Below, one piece after another: positions 8,372-16,829 of a DNA stretch of 64,000 nt. The notes beneath the pieces are model-generated. The model had not been told where the DNA came from. It did no database searches and saw only the letters and a program-made list of their open reading frames with translations. A program made the position numbers and the translations under genes. The stretch is from NCBI GenBank assembly GCA_022825135.1, contig JAJDYN010000015.1, positions 56,075 to 120,074 on the forward strand. Reading direction: 5' to 3'. The number at the start of each line of letters is the position of its first letter. Positions within the stretch are counted from its first letter, which is position 1. Source of the stretch: Gemmatimonadota bacterium. Its GTDB lineage: Bacteria; Gemmatimonadota; Gemmatimonadetes; Longimicrobiales; Gaopeijiaceae.

Positions 8372-9796
8372 ATGAACATTCTCACGCGCCATCTGATACG
8401 GGCGCACCTGGCGCCGTTCTTTTTCTCGCTCACCGTGCTGACCGGCCTCTTCTTTCTCAATCTGGTCGCCCTGCGGATGGGCGCGCTCATGGGCAAGGGG
8501 CTCCCGTGGCCGGTCTATGCCGAGTTCATGCTTCTCTCGCTCCCCCACACGCTCGCGCTCACCATCCCCATGTCGGTGCTGGTTGCCGTGCTCTACGCCT
8601 TCTCGGAGCTGGCCGAAGCGAACGAGATCACCGCGATGTCCGCGGGCGGCGTGCGTCCCGCGAGGATTCTGGTTCCCATGCTCGCCGCGGGCACGATCAC
8701 GGCCGCCGTGGTCTTCCTGCTGCACGACCGGGTGCTCCCGGAGTCCAATCATCGTCTCAAGAACCTCATGGTCGACGTGCAGGGAAAGAGCCCCACGTTC
8801 CGCCTGCGCGAGCAGGTGATCAACGAGATCCAGGCCGTGAACGGCGCCACTCGCTACTTCCTGCAGGCGCACAGCATCGACCCGCTTACCAATGAGCTCG
8901 AGGATGTCACCATCTTCGACGTTAGCGAATACGACCAATATCGCACCATCTATGCCGACCGGGGCACGATGGCGTTCGACGAGAGCGGCACCGATCTCTT
9001 TCTGACCCTCTTCGACGGCAATGCCTACGAGGTCAGCGACATGCGCCCGTCCGGCTTCCGGCAGCTGGCCTTCGCCCGCCAGATCATCCCCATGCGCGGT
9101 GTCGCGGACGTGCTGGAACGCAGCGACAGCGAACAGCGCGGCGACCGGGAGATGTCCACGGCCATGCTGGCGGAAGAGGTGCGCAAGGCCCGCGAAGAGC
9201 TGGCCGAGGTGCGGCGCTCCAGCCTGGCCCGCTCCCGCGGCGCGATGCGCGAAGCCCTGGGACTCGAGGCGGTGGAGGGAGAGGGGATCGACGATCTGCT
9301 GCCTCCGGGAGCGCTGGAGAGCCAGCGGCGCATCATCGGCGACCTGGGCCTGACTCCGCCGGACCAGCTCACGGAGGCGGTCACCGCCAACCTGCGCACC
9401 AACGCCGTGCGCGAGGAGGGACTGCTGCTCAATGTGAACCGCTACCGGGTGGAGTGGCACAAGAAGTGGGCGATCGCCACCGCCTGCTTCATCTTCGTGC
9501 TCGTGGGCGCCCCGCTCGCGATTCGCTTCCCCCGGGGCGGGCTCGGTACCGTGATCGTGCTCTCCGGCGCCATCTTCGCCATCTACTGGACGACCCTGAT
9601 CGGAGGAGAATCGCTCGCCGACCGGGGCCGCCTGGAGCCGAACGTCGCGATGTGGATCGCCAACGCCATCTTCCTGGCGGCCGGCATCCGGCTGGCCTCG
9701 CGCATGGGGCGCGCCGTCTCCGCGCCACGGGACTCGGGCCGGGGAGGCATCCGGCAGCTGCTGGCAAGCCGCCGGAGGAAGGGGACGGAGGCATGA
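8372..9796 (+). CDS. lptF: LPS export permease LptF (YjgP/YjgQ family)
   Basis: 474 residues. LptF pairs with LptG as the membrane half of the LptB2FGC transporter that extracts lipopolysaccharide from the inner membrane. The sequence shows 'RHLIRAHLAPFFFSLTVLT' leading into the first membrane helix, helices near residues 55-80 and 100-125, a periplasmic beta-jellyroll region with 'NGATRYFLQAHSIDP', and three helices at the C-terminus. A charged insert at roughly 245-330 (rich in Arg, Glu and Ala) lies between the periplasmic domain and the last helices. The start chosen is the ATG nearest the conserved N-terminus; the long in-frame extension upstream lies antisense to sprA and is rejected. 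Its stop overlaps the lptG start (ATGA). The leader is only 84 bp from the divergent sprA start. Confidence 0.9.
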   Translation: MNILTRHLIRAHLAPFFFSLTVLTGLFFLNLVALRMGALMGKGLPWPVYAEFMLLSLPHTLALTIPMSVLVAVLYAFSELAEANEITAMSAGGVRPARILVPMLAAGTITAAVVFLLHDRVLPESNHRLKNLMVDVQGKSPTFRLREQVINEIQAVNGATRYFLQAHSIDPLTNELEDVTIFDVSEYDQYRTIYADRGTMAFDESGTDLFLTLFDGNAYEVSDMRPSGFRQLAFARQIIPMRGVADVLERSDSEQRGDREMSTAMLAEEVRKAREELAEVRRSSLARSRGAMREALGLEAVEGEGIDDLLPPGALESQRRIIGDLGLTPPDQLTEAVTANLRTNAVREEGLLLNVNRYRVEWHKKWAIATACFIFVLVGAPLAIRFPRGGLGTVIVLSGAIFAIYWTTLIGGESLADRGRLEPNVAMWIANAIFLAAGIRLASRMGRAVSAPRDSGRGGIRQLLASRRRKGTEA

Positions 9797-10905
9797 GGCT
9801 CCTCGACCGGCTGGTCGCGACCAGCTTCCTCCGCATCTTCGCGGCCTTCGTGGCCGCAGTGCCGCTCCTGTTCGTGGTCGGCGACCTCACCGAGAACATC
9901 GACGAGTACCTCGACCGCGGGCTCCCGATGGTGGAGGTCTTCCGGGCCTACGGGTTCCAGATGCTCCAGTTCGTGTTCTGGTCCTTTCCGATGGCGACCC
10001 TGATCGCGGCCGTCTTCACCATTCACGCCATGACCGTGCACCGGGAGATCGTGGCCGCCAAGGCGGGCGGCATCTCCTTCCATCGGCTCGCGGTGCCCAT
10101 GCTGGCCCTGGGCGTCGCGCTCGCCGGGGTGTCGTTCTACATCAGCGACATCGTGCCCCGCGCCAACCGCGCCGCCTTCGACATTCTCGAGGAACGCAAC
10201 TTCAGCCGGGACTGGCGCATCAACTTCGTGTACCAGACCGAAGAGGGGCACAGCCTTTCGGTGCGCCGCCTGACCGTGATGGCCGGGGAGCTGCAGGACG
10301 TGGTGCTGGAACACCGCCCGGTCACCGCGGCGCCGGGCACGGGACCGTCACTGCACGCGGTTGCGGACCGCGCGTACTTCAACGACGAATCGGGCTGGAC
10401 CTTCAGCGACGGATACGTGCGACGCCTGCTCCCGGATGCGCGCGAACAGACCTATCGGTTCGGCAGCATGAAGACGCGCGGGTTCTCGGAACGGCCCGAC
10501 GAACTGCTCGAGGCGTCCCGCTCCGGCAACCGCATGTCCGACGCCCAGAACGACCGCCTGGCCCAGATGACGCGCGCGGACATCGATCGGCAGGTGGGGA
10601 TCATCGAGCGCAGCGGAGGAAGCGCCGCCGAGTACCTCGTCGAGCGCGAACAGCGTGGCGCCCTCGCGCTCGCCACCTTCATCATGGTCCTCTTCGGGCT
10701 GCCCCTGGGGACGTCGTCCCAGCGCGGGAGCGCTGCCTACGGCGCCGGGGTGTCGATCGCCGCCATCACCCTGTACCTCATCCTCTTCCGGGTTCTGGGA
10801 GCGGCGGCGGGCGCGGGCGTCCTCTCGCCCACCATCGCCGCCTGGACTCCGAACGCCCTGTTCCTGGCCATGGGCGCCGTGCTCATGGTTCGCGTTCGAA
10901 CGTAG
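9793..10905 (+). CDS. lptG: LPS export permease LptG (YjgP/YjgQ family)
   Basis: 370 residues, with the YjgQ layout: an N-terminal helix pair ('LVATSFLRIFAAFVAAVP', then 'FQMLQFVFWSFPMATLIA'), the coupling segment 'MTVHREIVAAKAGGISFHR', a periplasmic jellyroll, and three C-terminal helices beginning 'ATFIMVLFGLPLG'. The motif 'HREIVAAKAGGIS' corresponds to the E-[LI]-x-A-x-[RK]-A-x-G-x-S coupling helix that contacts LptB. It is translationally coupled to lptF by the 4-bp ATGA overlap. An imperfect hairpin directly after the stop probably ends the transcript. LptF and LptG together mean that this organism makes an LPS-type outer membrane. No lptB, lptA or lptC lies in the window. Confidence 0.9.
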   Translation: MRLLDRLVATSFLRIFAAFVAAVPLLFVVGDLTENIDEYLDRGLPMVEVFRAYGFQMLQFVFWSFPMATLIAAVFTIHAMTVHREIVAAKAGGISFHRLAVPMLALGVALAGVSFYISDIVPRANRAAFDILEERNFSRDWRINFVYQTEEGHSLSVRRLTVMAGELQDVVLEHRPVTAAPGTGPSLHAVADRAYFNDESGWTFSDGYVRRLLPDAREQTYRFGSMKTRGFSERPDELLEASRSGNRMSDAQNDRLAQMTRADIDRQVGIIERSGGSAAEYLVEREQRGALALATFIMVLFGLPLGTSSQRGSAAYGAGVSIAAITLYLILFRVLGAAAGAGVLSPTIAAWTPNALFLAMGAVLMVRVRT

Positions 10906-10909
10906 AAGA

Positions 10910-10941
10910 AGCCCCGGAAGGGCGGGGTCCCTCCCGGGGCT
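10910..10941. terminator. Hairpin between convergent lptG and the LVIVD protein
   Basis: The arm AGCCCCGG (10910-10917) pairs fully with CCGGGGCT (10934-10941). After one A-C mismatch, AGGG (10919-10922) pairs with CCCT (10929-10932), leaving a 6-base loop. It sits 5 bp after the lptG stop and 40 bp before the stop of the convergent gene, so it could serve both strands. There is no clear T-run on either side, so intrinsic termination may be weak or need Rho. Confidence 0.55.
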
Positions 10942-10980
10942 GGCCGATGTCCGTTCAGGCCGTGAACGGGCCGGTCGATT

Positions 10981-13032
10981 TCAGCTGACCGGGCGCTCCT
11001 TCGGCAGGATCTTGACCGACCACAATCCCGAGTTGATGTCGGCGAAGAAGACGTTGCCCTTCCAGGGCATCACACCCCAGGCGGCCGGCGCGTTCGGGAT
11101 GTAGCCGAGAGGATCGTGCGCCTTGAAGACGGAGATCTCGCGTCCCTGGGTGTACAGGTTCCCCATCAGGTCGCCGGAGATGTCCACCATCCGGAGTCCG
11201 CCCTCGTAATAGGCCTCGTAGAGGATGTCGTCCTCGACCCACATGTTGTGGGTGCCGTACTCGGACACCTCGTAGCGCGCCACCATCTCGGGCGACTCGG
11301 GGTCGGTGAAGTCGACGATCTGGATGTAGCCCGATGTCGCCCGCGGATACCCGCCCCTGCCCGTCTCCGGGTCGTACTGGATTCTGTGGTCCGGACCGGT
11401 GCCCTCCCAGGCGAGCCCCTCGCGGCTGACGATCTCGTCGCCGGCGATGAGGTAGAACTTGCCGGTGGACTCCTGCAGGTAGGGGAACACGGCGTGCGTC
11501 TGCCCCGAGGGCAGCGGGATGTTGGTCACGAAGACGGGGTTCTCGGGGGAGCCGCCCCAGCGGCCGTTGCCCACGTCGACGACGACGATGCCGTTCTCCC
11601 ACTCCGCCGAGTACGCGATGCCGTCGTGCACCCAGACGTCGTGCACGCGGCTGTCCGGATGATCGTACTCGCCCACGTAGCGCGGATTGTAGATGTCCGC
11701 CATGTCCAGGATGACGTACTTGTCGCCCGCGGAGAGGACGAAGAGGTGCTCGTTGGTGGCGAACATGTTGTGCACGCCGCCGGTGACGCCCTCGTCCCAG
11801 GTGGAGGCGATGGTGGGATGCGCGGGATTCGCCAGATCGAGGATCACCACGCCGTTGCGGCGATTGGACGCGCCTTCGCGCGAGATGACGCCGTAGCGGC
11901 CGTCGGGGGACGCCTTGACGTCGTTGGTGGTGCGCGCGTCGACGATGATGGAATCGGTCTTGACGATGTTGGCCGGGTCGGTGACATCCCACACGAAGGT
12001 GACCCCGTTGCCCATCTTGGAGCCCGTGAGCGCGTAGTCGCGCCCGTCGACCCCTTCCCAGATCCACAGGTCGGTGGTGAAGACGCGTGACTCGCGCCCC
12101 TGCCCCACGATCTCGAGTTCCTGCACCGCCGCCCGCCGACTGACCCGCACGGACTCGCGGGCCGAAAGATGGCCGGCGGTCGCGACCACTGTGTAGAGCC
12201 CCGGCCAGTCGGCCACGAAGCGGCCGTCGTCCACCTGCCCCGGCCCGGCGGGCGCCACGATGCTGTCGTCGGGCATGTAGGCGAGCGACCAGGTGACGGG
12301 CGCCCCCGCGACCTCGTTGCCGGCGTCGTCCAGCACGGACGCGGTGAACTGCACCACGTCGCCGGTGAGGAGATCGCCCCCGCCGCCGGCGAGCTGGACG
12401 GACGTGGCCGGGAAGGCCTCGACGGTGCGCTCGACCGAGCCCCGCACCCCCTCCACCATGGCCGTCACGGTGACGGGACCGGGCTGGTGGGCGGTGACGT
12501 TGCCAAAGGCGTCGACCGCGGCCACCTCGGTGTCGGAGACCGACCAGGCGACCTCGGCGGTCGGGCGCGCCGACCCGTCCGCGTGGAGCGCGGTCGCGGT
12601 GTAGCGCACCGTCGTACCGGCGTACAGCAGGTCGCCGGCCGCGTCCACCTCCACGGTCGCCACCTCCGGCCAGTCGACCACCACCGGAATCGTGAGCTGC
12701 GCCACCGGCGCTCCGCTGGCGGGCATCACCACCATGGCCTGCACGTCGTACTGGCCGGCCTCGAAGGCCTCGATGTTGCCGTCGCGGATGCGCAGCGCCC
12801 GCCGCGGCGCGCTCACCCGGATGGGAATGTCCACCGCCGCGCCGGCGGCGTCGTAGGCGGTCACCCGCAGCGGCACGACATCCCCCACCCGCAGCGACAG
12901 CTCGGCGGGCTCGGCCTCCAGCCGGGTGACCACGGTGGGATCGGGTTCGGGGGCCTGGGCGTTTGCCGCCGCCACGGGCAGAAGCGCGCCAGCGGCGACC
13001 ACGGTCACGAGGAGGAGTCTGAGAGAACGCAT
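10981..13032 (-). CDS. Secreted Ig-like and LVIVD-repeat surface protein
   Basis: 683 residues from an ATG at 13032 that has AAGGAGG four bases upstream; an earlier ATG at 13059 would lie before this site. The signal peptide ends about 'AAANAQA'. Residues roughly 30-330 form several bacterial Ig-like (BIG2-type) domains, for example 'VTWSLAYMPDDS' and 'VTAMVEGVRGSVERTV'. The C-terminal half is a beta-propeller of LVIVD repeats: 'VTFVWDVTDPANIVKTD', 'GVVILDLANPAHPTIAST', 'YVILDMADIYNPRYVG', 'IVVVDVGNGRWGG'. LVIVD proteins are secreted or surface-attached and no reaction is assigned to them. Propeller plus Ig architecture suggests adhesion or substrate binding. It is convergent with lptG; the next gene on its strand (the small lipoprotein) lies upstream of it. 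Confidence 0.8.
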   Translation of the reverse strand: MRSLRLLLVTVVAAGALLPVAAANAQAPEPDPTVVTRLEAEPAELSLRVGDVVPLRVTAYDAAGAAVDIPIRVSAPRRALRIRDGNIEAFEAGQYDVQAMVVMPASGAPVAQLTIPVVVDWPEVATVEVDAAGDLLYAGTTVRYTATALHADGSARPTAEVAWSVSDTEVAAVDAFGNVTAHQPGPVTVTAMVEGVRGSVERTVEAFPATSVQLAGGGGDLLTGDVVQFTASVLDDAGNEVAGAPVTWSLAYMPDDSIVAPAGPGQVDDGRFVADWPGLYTVVATAGHLSARESVRVSRRAAVQELEIVGQGRESRVFTTDLWIWEGVDGRDYALTGSKMGNGVTFVWDVTDPANIVKTDSIIVDARTTNDVKASPDGRYGVISREGASNRRNGVVILDLANPAHPTIASTWDEGVTGGVHNMFATNEHLFVLSAGDKYVILDMADIYNPRYVGEYDHPDSRVHDVWVHDGIAYSAEWENGIVVVDVGNGRWGGSPENPVFVTNIPLPSGQTHAVFPYLQESTGKFYLIAGDEIVSREGLAWEGTGPDHRIQYDPETGRGGYPRATSGYIQIVDFTDPESPEMVARYEVSEYGTHNMWVEDDILYEAYYEGGLRMVDISGDLMGNLYTQGREISVFKAHDPLGYIPNAPAAWGVMPWKGNVFFADINSGLWSVKILPKERPVS

Positions 13033-13062
13033 GGGGCCTCCTTGAAGCGTGCAGAACAACCT

Positions 13063-13404
13063 TCAGCTTTCAGAATAGCGGGCGCGGGCGAGTTGCGGAA
13101 AGAGTGCCGGCGCCATCGACAGGATCACCGGCGCGTATCTGATGACGCCCCGACCGTCGATCGCCGCCAGGAGCCTGCCGTCGTGCCAGAACTCGACGGC
13201 GTCGGCCTCGCTGACAAACGCGTGATAGCGCATGAATGCACCGGCATATATGGTGCGCCCGCGAATCGCGTCGGCTTCCTCCGATGTCACCTCAACCCGT
13301 TGAACCGTACCCGCCGCGACCGTGTCCGCGGGACCTGCACCGCGAGGCGGTGGAGACGGCACGCAGCCGGTCAGCACGAGCATCACGCACAGATATCTGG
13401 TCAT
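13063..13404 (-). CDS. Small lipoprotein, function unknown
   Basis: 113 residues. I chose the ATG at 13404 because it directly precedes a lipoprotein signal, 'MTRYLCVMLVLTGC', with a lipobox LTGC and lipidation at Cys14, then a proline-rich tether. The frame is open much further upstream, but that part is antisense to the M20 gene and is rejected. The mature part is about 100 residues with alternating strands ('RTIYAGAFMRYHAFVS', 'AVEFWHDGRLLAAIDGRG') and could be a small beta-rich fold. I do not recognise the family. It ends 30 bp upstream of the LVIVD gene start on the same strand, so the two may share a transcript. Confidence 0.6.
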   Translation of the reverse strand: MTRYLCVMLVLTGCVPSPPPRGAGPADTVAAGTVQRVEVTSEEADAIRGRTIYAGAFMRYHAFVSEADAVEFWHDGRLLAAIDGRGVIRYAPVILSMAPALFPQLARARYSES

Positions 13405-13584
13405 CGCATTCCCTCGGCAGCGCCTGATGCGGGTTTCTCCCGGGGCAGCGCCGCCTGCCTGCCGTTCCCACCGGTGCTTCCACCGCGAGACGGTACTTCC
13501 GCACCGAGGCGGCCGCCAGCGTTGACATGACCAGACCGGGAATGAACCATTAGCGCCCTCCGGCAACCAGCAGCACGAGGCAGC

Positions 13585-14865
13585 ATGGAGACATACCCCG
13601 ACCTCACCCCCACCGAAGCGCGCGTCCTCGCCGCCATCGACATGGACGGGCTGCTCGGCACCATCTCGCGGCTGGTGGCGATCCGCACCGACCGGGGCCG
13701 GGAGACGCCCGCGCAGGAACAGATGGCGGAGTGGATGGACGCGGCGGGCATGGACGTCGACGTCTGGGAGATCGACTTCGAGGAGCTGCGCGCCCATCCG
13801 CGGTTCAGCATCGAGATCGAGCGCAGCCGGTCGCTCGGCGTGGTCGGCTCGCTCGGGCGCGCGGACGGACCGGGACGCTCCCTCATCCTGAACGGCCATG
13901 TCGACGTGGTCCCCGCGGGCGACGAGTCGAGATGGACGGTCCCGCCCTGGCAGGGCACCATCCGCGACGGCAACCTCCTGGGCCGCGGCGCGCTGGACAT
14001 GAAGGGCGCGCTCTGCTGCGGACTCTATGCCGCGCGCGCGATCGCCGACGCGGGCGTGGAGCTGAACGGGCGACTCCTGCTCCAGAGCGTGATCGCCGAG
14101 GAGGACGGAGGCGCGGGAACCCTGGCCGCCATCCAGCGCGGCTACACGGCCGACGGCGCGGTGGTCATCGAACCGACCCGTCTGTCGCTGGCGCCCGCCC
14201 AGGGAGGCGCCCTCAACTTCCGCATCCACGTGCGGGGACGCTCCGCGCACGGCGCCCTGCGCACCGAAGGCGTCAGCGCCATCGACGGCTTCATCCCCAT
14301 CTACCGGGCGCTGCAGGCGCTCGAGGCACGGCGCAACTCAGGCGTCGCGGACCCGCTCTTCGCCCACTACGAAGTGCCCTTTCCCCTCTGCGTGGGAACC
14401 GTGCGCGCGGGCGAGTGGGCCTCGAACGTGCCGGAAAGCCTCTGCTTCGAGGGGCGCTACGGCGTGGCCGTGGGAGAGGAGCCGGCCGAGGCGCAGGCGA
14501 TGTTCGAGGAGGCCGTCGCCGACGCCGCCCGGTCGGACCCGTGGCTGAAACGCCATCCCCCACGGGTGGAGTGGTGGGGCGGACAGTTCCACCCGGCGGC
14601 CACGAATCCGTCCGACCCCGTCGTGCGCACGGTCGCGGACGCCTTCCGGGACGTCGAAGGACGCGAGCCGCGCATCGAAGGGATGCCCTACGGGGCCGAC
14701 ATGCAGCTGCTGGTGAACGTCGGACACACTCCGACGGTGATGTTCGGCCCGGGGGACGTGCGCAACGCCCATCGGCCCGACGAATGGGTGCCGATCTCCG
14801 AACTCGAAACCGTCACGCGGACCCTCGCCCTTACGGCGCTCCGCTTCTGCGGGCACGGGGGCTGA
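13585..14865 (+). CDS. M20 family metallopeptidase / amidohydrolase (ArgE/DapE-like)
   Basis: 426 residues. M20 enzymes hydrolyse peptide or N-acyl bonds with two zinc or cobalt ions. The metal and catalytic positions are visible: 'NGHVDVVP' with His105 and Asp107, bridging Asp138 in 'GALDMKG', catalytic Glu172 and metal ligand Glu173 in 'IAEED', and Glu196 in 'VIEPTRL'. The lid domain follows from about residue 208 ('RIHVRGRSAHGALR'), with the conserved His of 'SAHG'. There is no signal peptide, so it is cytoplasmic. The sequence is closest in feel to acetylornithine-deacetylase/succinyl-diaminopimelate-desuccinylase-type proteins, but the substrate cannot be read. Its neighbours (dipeptidase, epimerase, symporter) suggest peptide or acyl-amino-acid use. 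Confidence 0.88.
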   Translation: METYPDLTPTEARVLAAIDMDGLLGTISRLVAIRTDRGRETPAQEQMAEWMDAAGMDVDVWEIDFEELRAHPRFSIEIERSRSLGVVGSLGRADGPGRSLILNGHVDVVPAGDESRWTVPPWQGTIRDGNLLGRGALDMKGALCCGLYAARAIADAGVELNGRLLLQSVIAEEDGGAGTLAAIQRGYTADGAVVIEPTRLSLAPAQGGALNFRIHVRGRSAHGALRTEGVSAIDGFIPIYRALQALEARRNSGVADPLFAHYEVPFPLCVGTVRAGEWASNVPESLCFEGRYGVAVGEEPAEAQAMFEEAVADAARSDPWLKRHPPRVEWWGGQFHPAATNPSDPVVRTVADAFRDVEGREPRIEGMPYGADMQLLVNVGHTPTVMFGPGDVRNAHRPDEWVPISELETVTRTLALTALRFCGHGG

Positions 14866-14886
14866 CAGCTCGGGCACCGACGCTCC

Positions 14887-15465
14887 TCACGAGCTGGCCT
14901 CCTCTCCGTCCAACGCCGCCCCGATCGCCCTCGCATACCATTCGAGGGTTTCGGTGAAGCGCGCGAACGCCTTCTCGTACCTCTCCTCACGCGGCTCCCC
15001 GTCGTCGTCGAAGCTCCGGCCCACGGTTGTTACGGCCATGTGTGCCACCGGGAGGGCCTTGAGGCGCAGGAAGAGGAGCTGCAGGTGGTTGTGGACCTGG
15101 ACACCCCCGAAGGCGCCGGCCGAGAGCGTAACGATCCCCACCGGCTTCCGCTCCCACTCGCCATAGATGTAGTCGAGCGCGTTCTTGAGCACGCCGGGGA
15201 TGGAGCCGTTGTACTCGGGGCTGACGACCACGACGGCGTCGGCCTCGCGAATCGCTTCCGAGAACGGGATCAATCCGGGCGGCGGATCGTCTCGACGGTA
15301 GAGCCGCTCCTCCATGATCGGAAGGTCGAAGTCGGCGAGGTCGAGAAGCGGAGCCTCCGCCCCGGCACGCCGCAGCCGGTCGCCGGCGAATCGGGCCACC
15401 TTGATCGATTGGCGGCCCCTGCGCACGGAGCCGACGAGCACGGGGATTCGCAGCGGGTCGTTCAT
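14887..15465 (-). CDS. NADPH-dependent FMN reductase family protein
   Basis: 192 residues with the flavodoxin-like fold of the NADPH-dependent FMN/azo-reductase family. The N-terminus 'IPVLVGSVRRGRQSIKVA' gives the phosphate-binding loop for FMN, and 'VVSPEYNGSIPGVLKNALDY' (about residues 80-99) is the family signature that stacks on the flavin. A further typical motif, 'GIVTLSAGAFGGVQV', is at about 110-124. These enzymes reduce FMN or quinones with NAD(P)H. It is cytoplasmic and of normal length. It ends 21 bp from the convergent M20 gene and follows the epimerase gene on the same strand with a 37-bp gap, so it probably shares that transcript. The physiological electron acceptor is unknown. 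Confidence 0.88.
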   Translation of the reverse strand: MNDPLRIPVLVGSVRRGRQSIKVARFAGDRLRRAGAEAPLLDLADFDLPIMEERLYRRDDPPPGLIPFSEAIREADAVVVVSPEYNGSIPGVLKNALDYIYGEWERKPVGIVTLSAGAFGGVQVHNHLQLLFLRLKALPVAHMAVTTVGRSFDDDGEPREERYEKAFARFTETLEWYARAIGAALDGEEASS

Positions 15466-15502
15466 GAAGCGCCTCCGGCCGGAACTGAGGTTGTCGAATG
15501 TC

Positions 15503-16558
15503 TCACCCGGCCCAGATGTCCCCCACGGTAAAGCCCTCCGGGAAGGGATCGGTGTCGTCCACCACGTACTGGGCGATTCCGGTGATCCACGCGGTGCCGC
15601 TCAGGGTGGGCACGACCGCGGGGATTCCGCCTACCTCGGTCTCCTCGACGAGTTCCCCCGTCCACACGGTGCCGATGATGCTCTCGTGTCGGAACTCCTC
15701 CCCCAACGCCAGTTCCCCCCTGGCGTGCATCACGGCCATTTTCGCGCATGTGCCGGTCCCGCACGGAGAGCGGTCCAGGCACCCCTTCCAGCTCTCCGGC
15801 CTGTCCCAGCTCGGGCGGCCCGTGGAGACGGTGACCGCGTTGCGGCGATGGGCGTCCCCCAGAGGCGGCCCGGAGAGTTGTGAAATCGATACGCCCCCGA
15901 TCTCCGGGGTCAGAGGATGGGCGACGAACAGTTGCTCGGACGCCGCCACGCGCAGCATCTCGCCCACCCGCGTGATCCGTCCGCCGTTCTCGGGCAGCAG
16001 TTCGATGCCGAGCTGCTCGGCGTCCGCGATGACGTAGAACATCCCGCCGTACCCCACGTCCACGGTCACTTTGCCGAGCCCGGGCACGTCCACGACGGCG
16101 TCCAGGTGCACCGCGAAGGCGGGCACGTTGCGGAAGGTGACGCTGGTGACCTTGCCGCCATGCACCTCCGCGCGCACCCGGATGAGCCCTGCGGGAGCCT
16201 CCAGCAGCAGCTCCGTCACCGGCTCCTGCGAGGGCACCATGCCCGTCTCGATGAGGACGGTCGCAACGCAGATGGTGTTGCTCCCGGACATGGGCGGGTA
16301 CTCGGTGTGCTCCATGATGACGTAGCCGGCATCCGCCTCCGGGTGCGTCGTAGGCAGGATGACGTTGCAGCAGAGCGCCGGATATCCGCGGGGCTCGCGC
16401 AGCATGCGTTTCCGCAGGCCGTCTCCGTGTTGCGCAAGCCACTGCGCCTTTTCAAACATCGACGTGCCGGGGACGTCCATCACGCCGCCGACGATGACCC
16501 TGCCGGGCTCGCCGCCGGCGTGGGCGTCGACCGCGGTGACCATCTTCGATACGCGCAT
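15503..16558 (-). CDS. Proline racemase family protein, probable 4-hydroxyproline 2-epimerase (Ser/Cys type)
   Basis: 351 residues from the ATG at 16558; the in-frame extension upstream crosses an inverted repeat and is rejected. Family motifs: 'MVTAVDAHAGGEPGRVI', 'EPRGYPALCCNVILP' and 'HTEYPPMSGSNTICVAT', where the first catalytic Cys of proline racemase is Ser91. The second site, 'DRSPCGTGTCAKMA', keeps Cys266. In this superfamily Cys/Cys pairs are proline racemases or 4-hydroxyproline epimerases, Cys/Thr pairs are trans-3-hydroxyproline dehydratases, and Ser/Cys members have been linked to 4-hydroxyproline epimerisation. The third reading is therefore the best guess, not proven. Neighbouring genes for a dipeptidase and a sodium symporter fit uptake and breakdown of hydroxyproline-containing peptides. 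Confidence 0.75.
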   Translation of the reverse strand: MRVSKMVTAVDAHAGGEPGRVIVGGVMDVPGTSMFEKAQWLAQHGDGLRKRMLREPRGYPALCCNVILPTTHPEADAGYVIMEHTEYPPMSGSNTICVATVLIETGMVPSQEPVTELLLEAPAGLIRVRAEVHGGKVTSVTFRNVPAFAVHLDAVVDVPGLGKVTVDVGYGGMFYVIADAEQLGIELLPENGGRITRVGEMLRVAASEQLFVAHPLTPEIGGVSISQLSGPPLGDAHRRNAVTVSTGRPSWDRPESWKGCLDRSPCGTGTCAKMAVMHARGELALGEEFRHESIIGTVWTGELVEETEVGGIPAVVPTLSGTAWITGIAQYVVDDTDPFPEGFTVGDIWAG

Positions 16559-16642
16559 CAGTTTACTCCAGTGACGGGGACAGCCGACGACCCGTCGCGG
16601 CGGAGGGCCCTTTTGCCTGTGGTGAGCGCCACCCTCTGCACG

Positions 16643-16695
16643 GTGTTGCAAAATGTCAAAGGCAACACAGTGTTGCCTTCGCGGTTTTGCAACAC
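16643..16695. repeat. 53-bp nested perfect dyad (possible operator)
   Basis: Two inverted repeats share one centre at 16669. The outer arms GTGTTGCAAAA (16643-16653) and TTTTGCAACAC (16685-16695) match over 11 of 11 bases. The inner arms AAGGCAACAC (16659-16668) and GTGTTGCCTT (16670-16679) match over 10 of 10. Every arm contains GTGTTGC, so the element holds four copies of that heptamer, two in each orientation. It lies 85 bp upstream of the epimerase start and 135 bp after the symporter stop. There is no flanking T-run. It is AT-richer than its surroundings. A regulator-binding operator is my first choice; a mobile or structural repeat is possible. Confidence 0.75.
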
Positions 16696-16829
16696 GGGAC
16701 AGAGGGGTTTGGCAAGAGATACTTCACCAGCGGCTCGCCTCTGCCTGGCCACGTCGGTGACCATCTCTCGGCCCAGCTGCTCGCGCGGGGAGGCGGCCTC
16801 CCGCTGGCGGCAGGCGTTGTACCGCCGTC

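Noticed and set aside
16643..16695. Rho-independent terminator for the symporter operon
   Set aside because: The dyad is AT-rich in its arms, has no T-run, lies 135 bp past the stop, and its nested four-site symmetry fits protein binding better.
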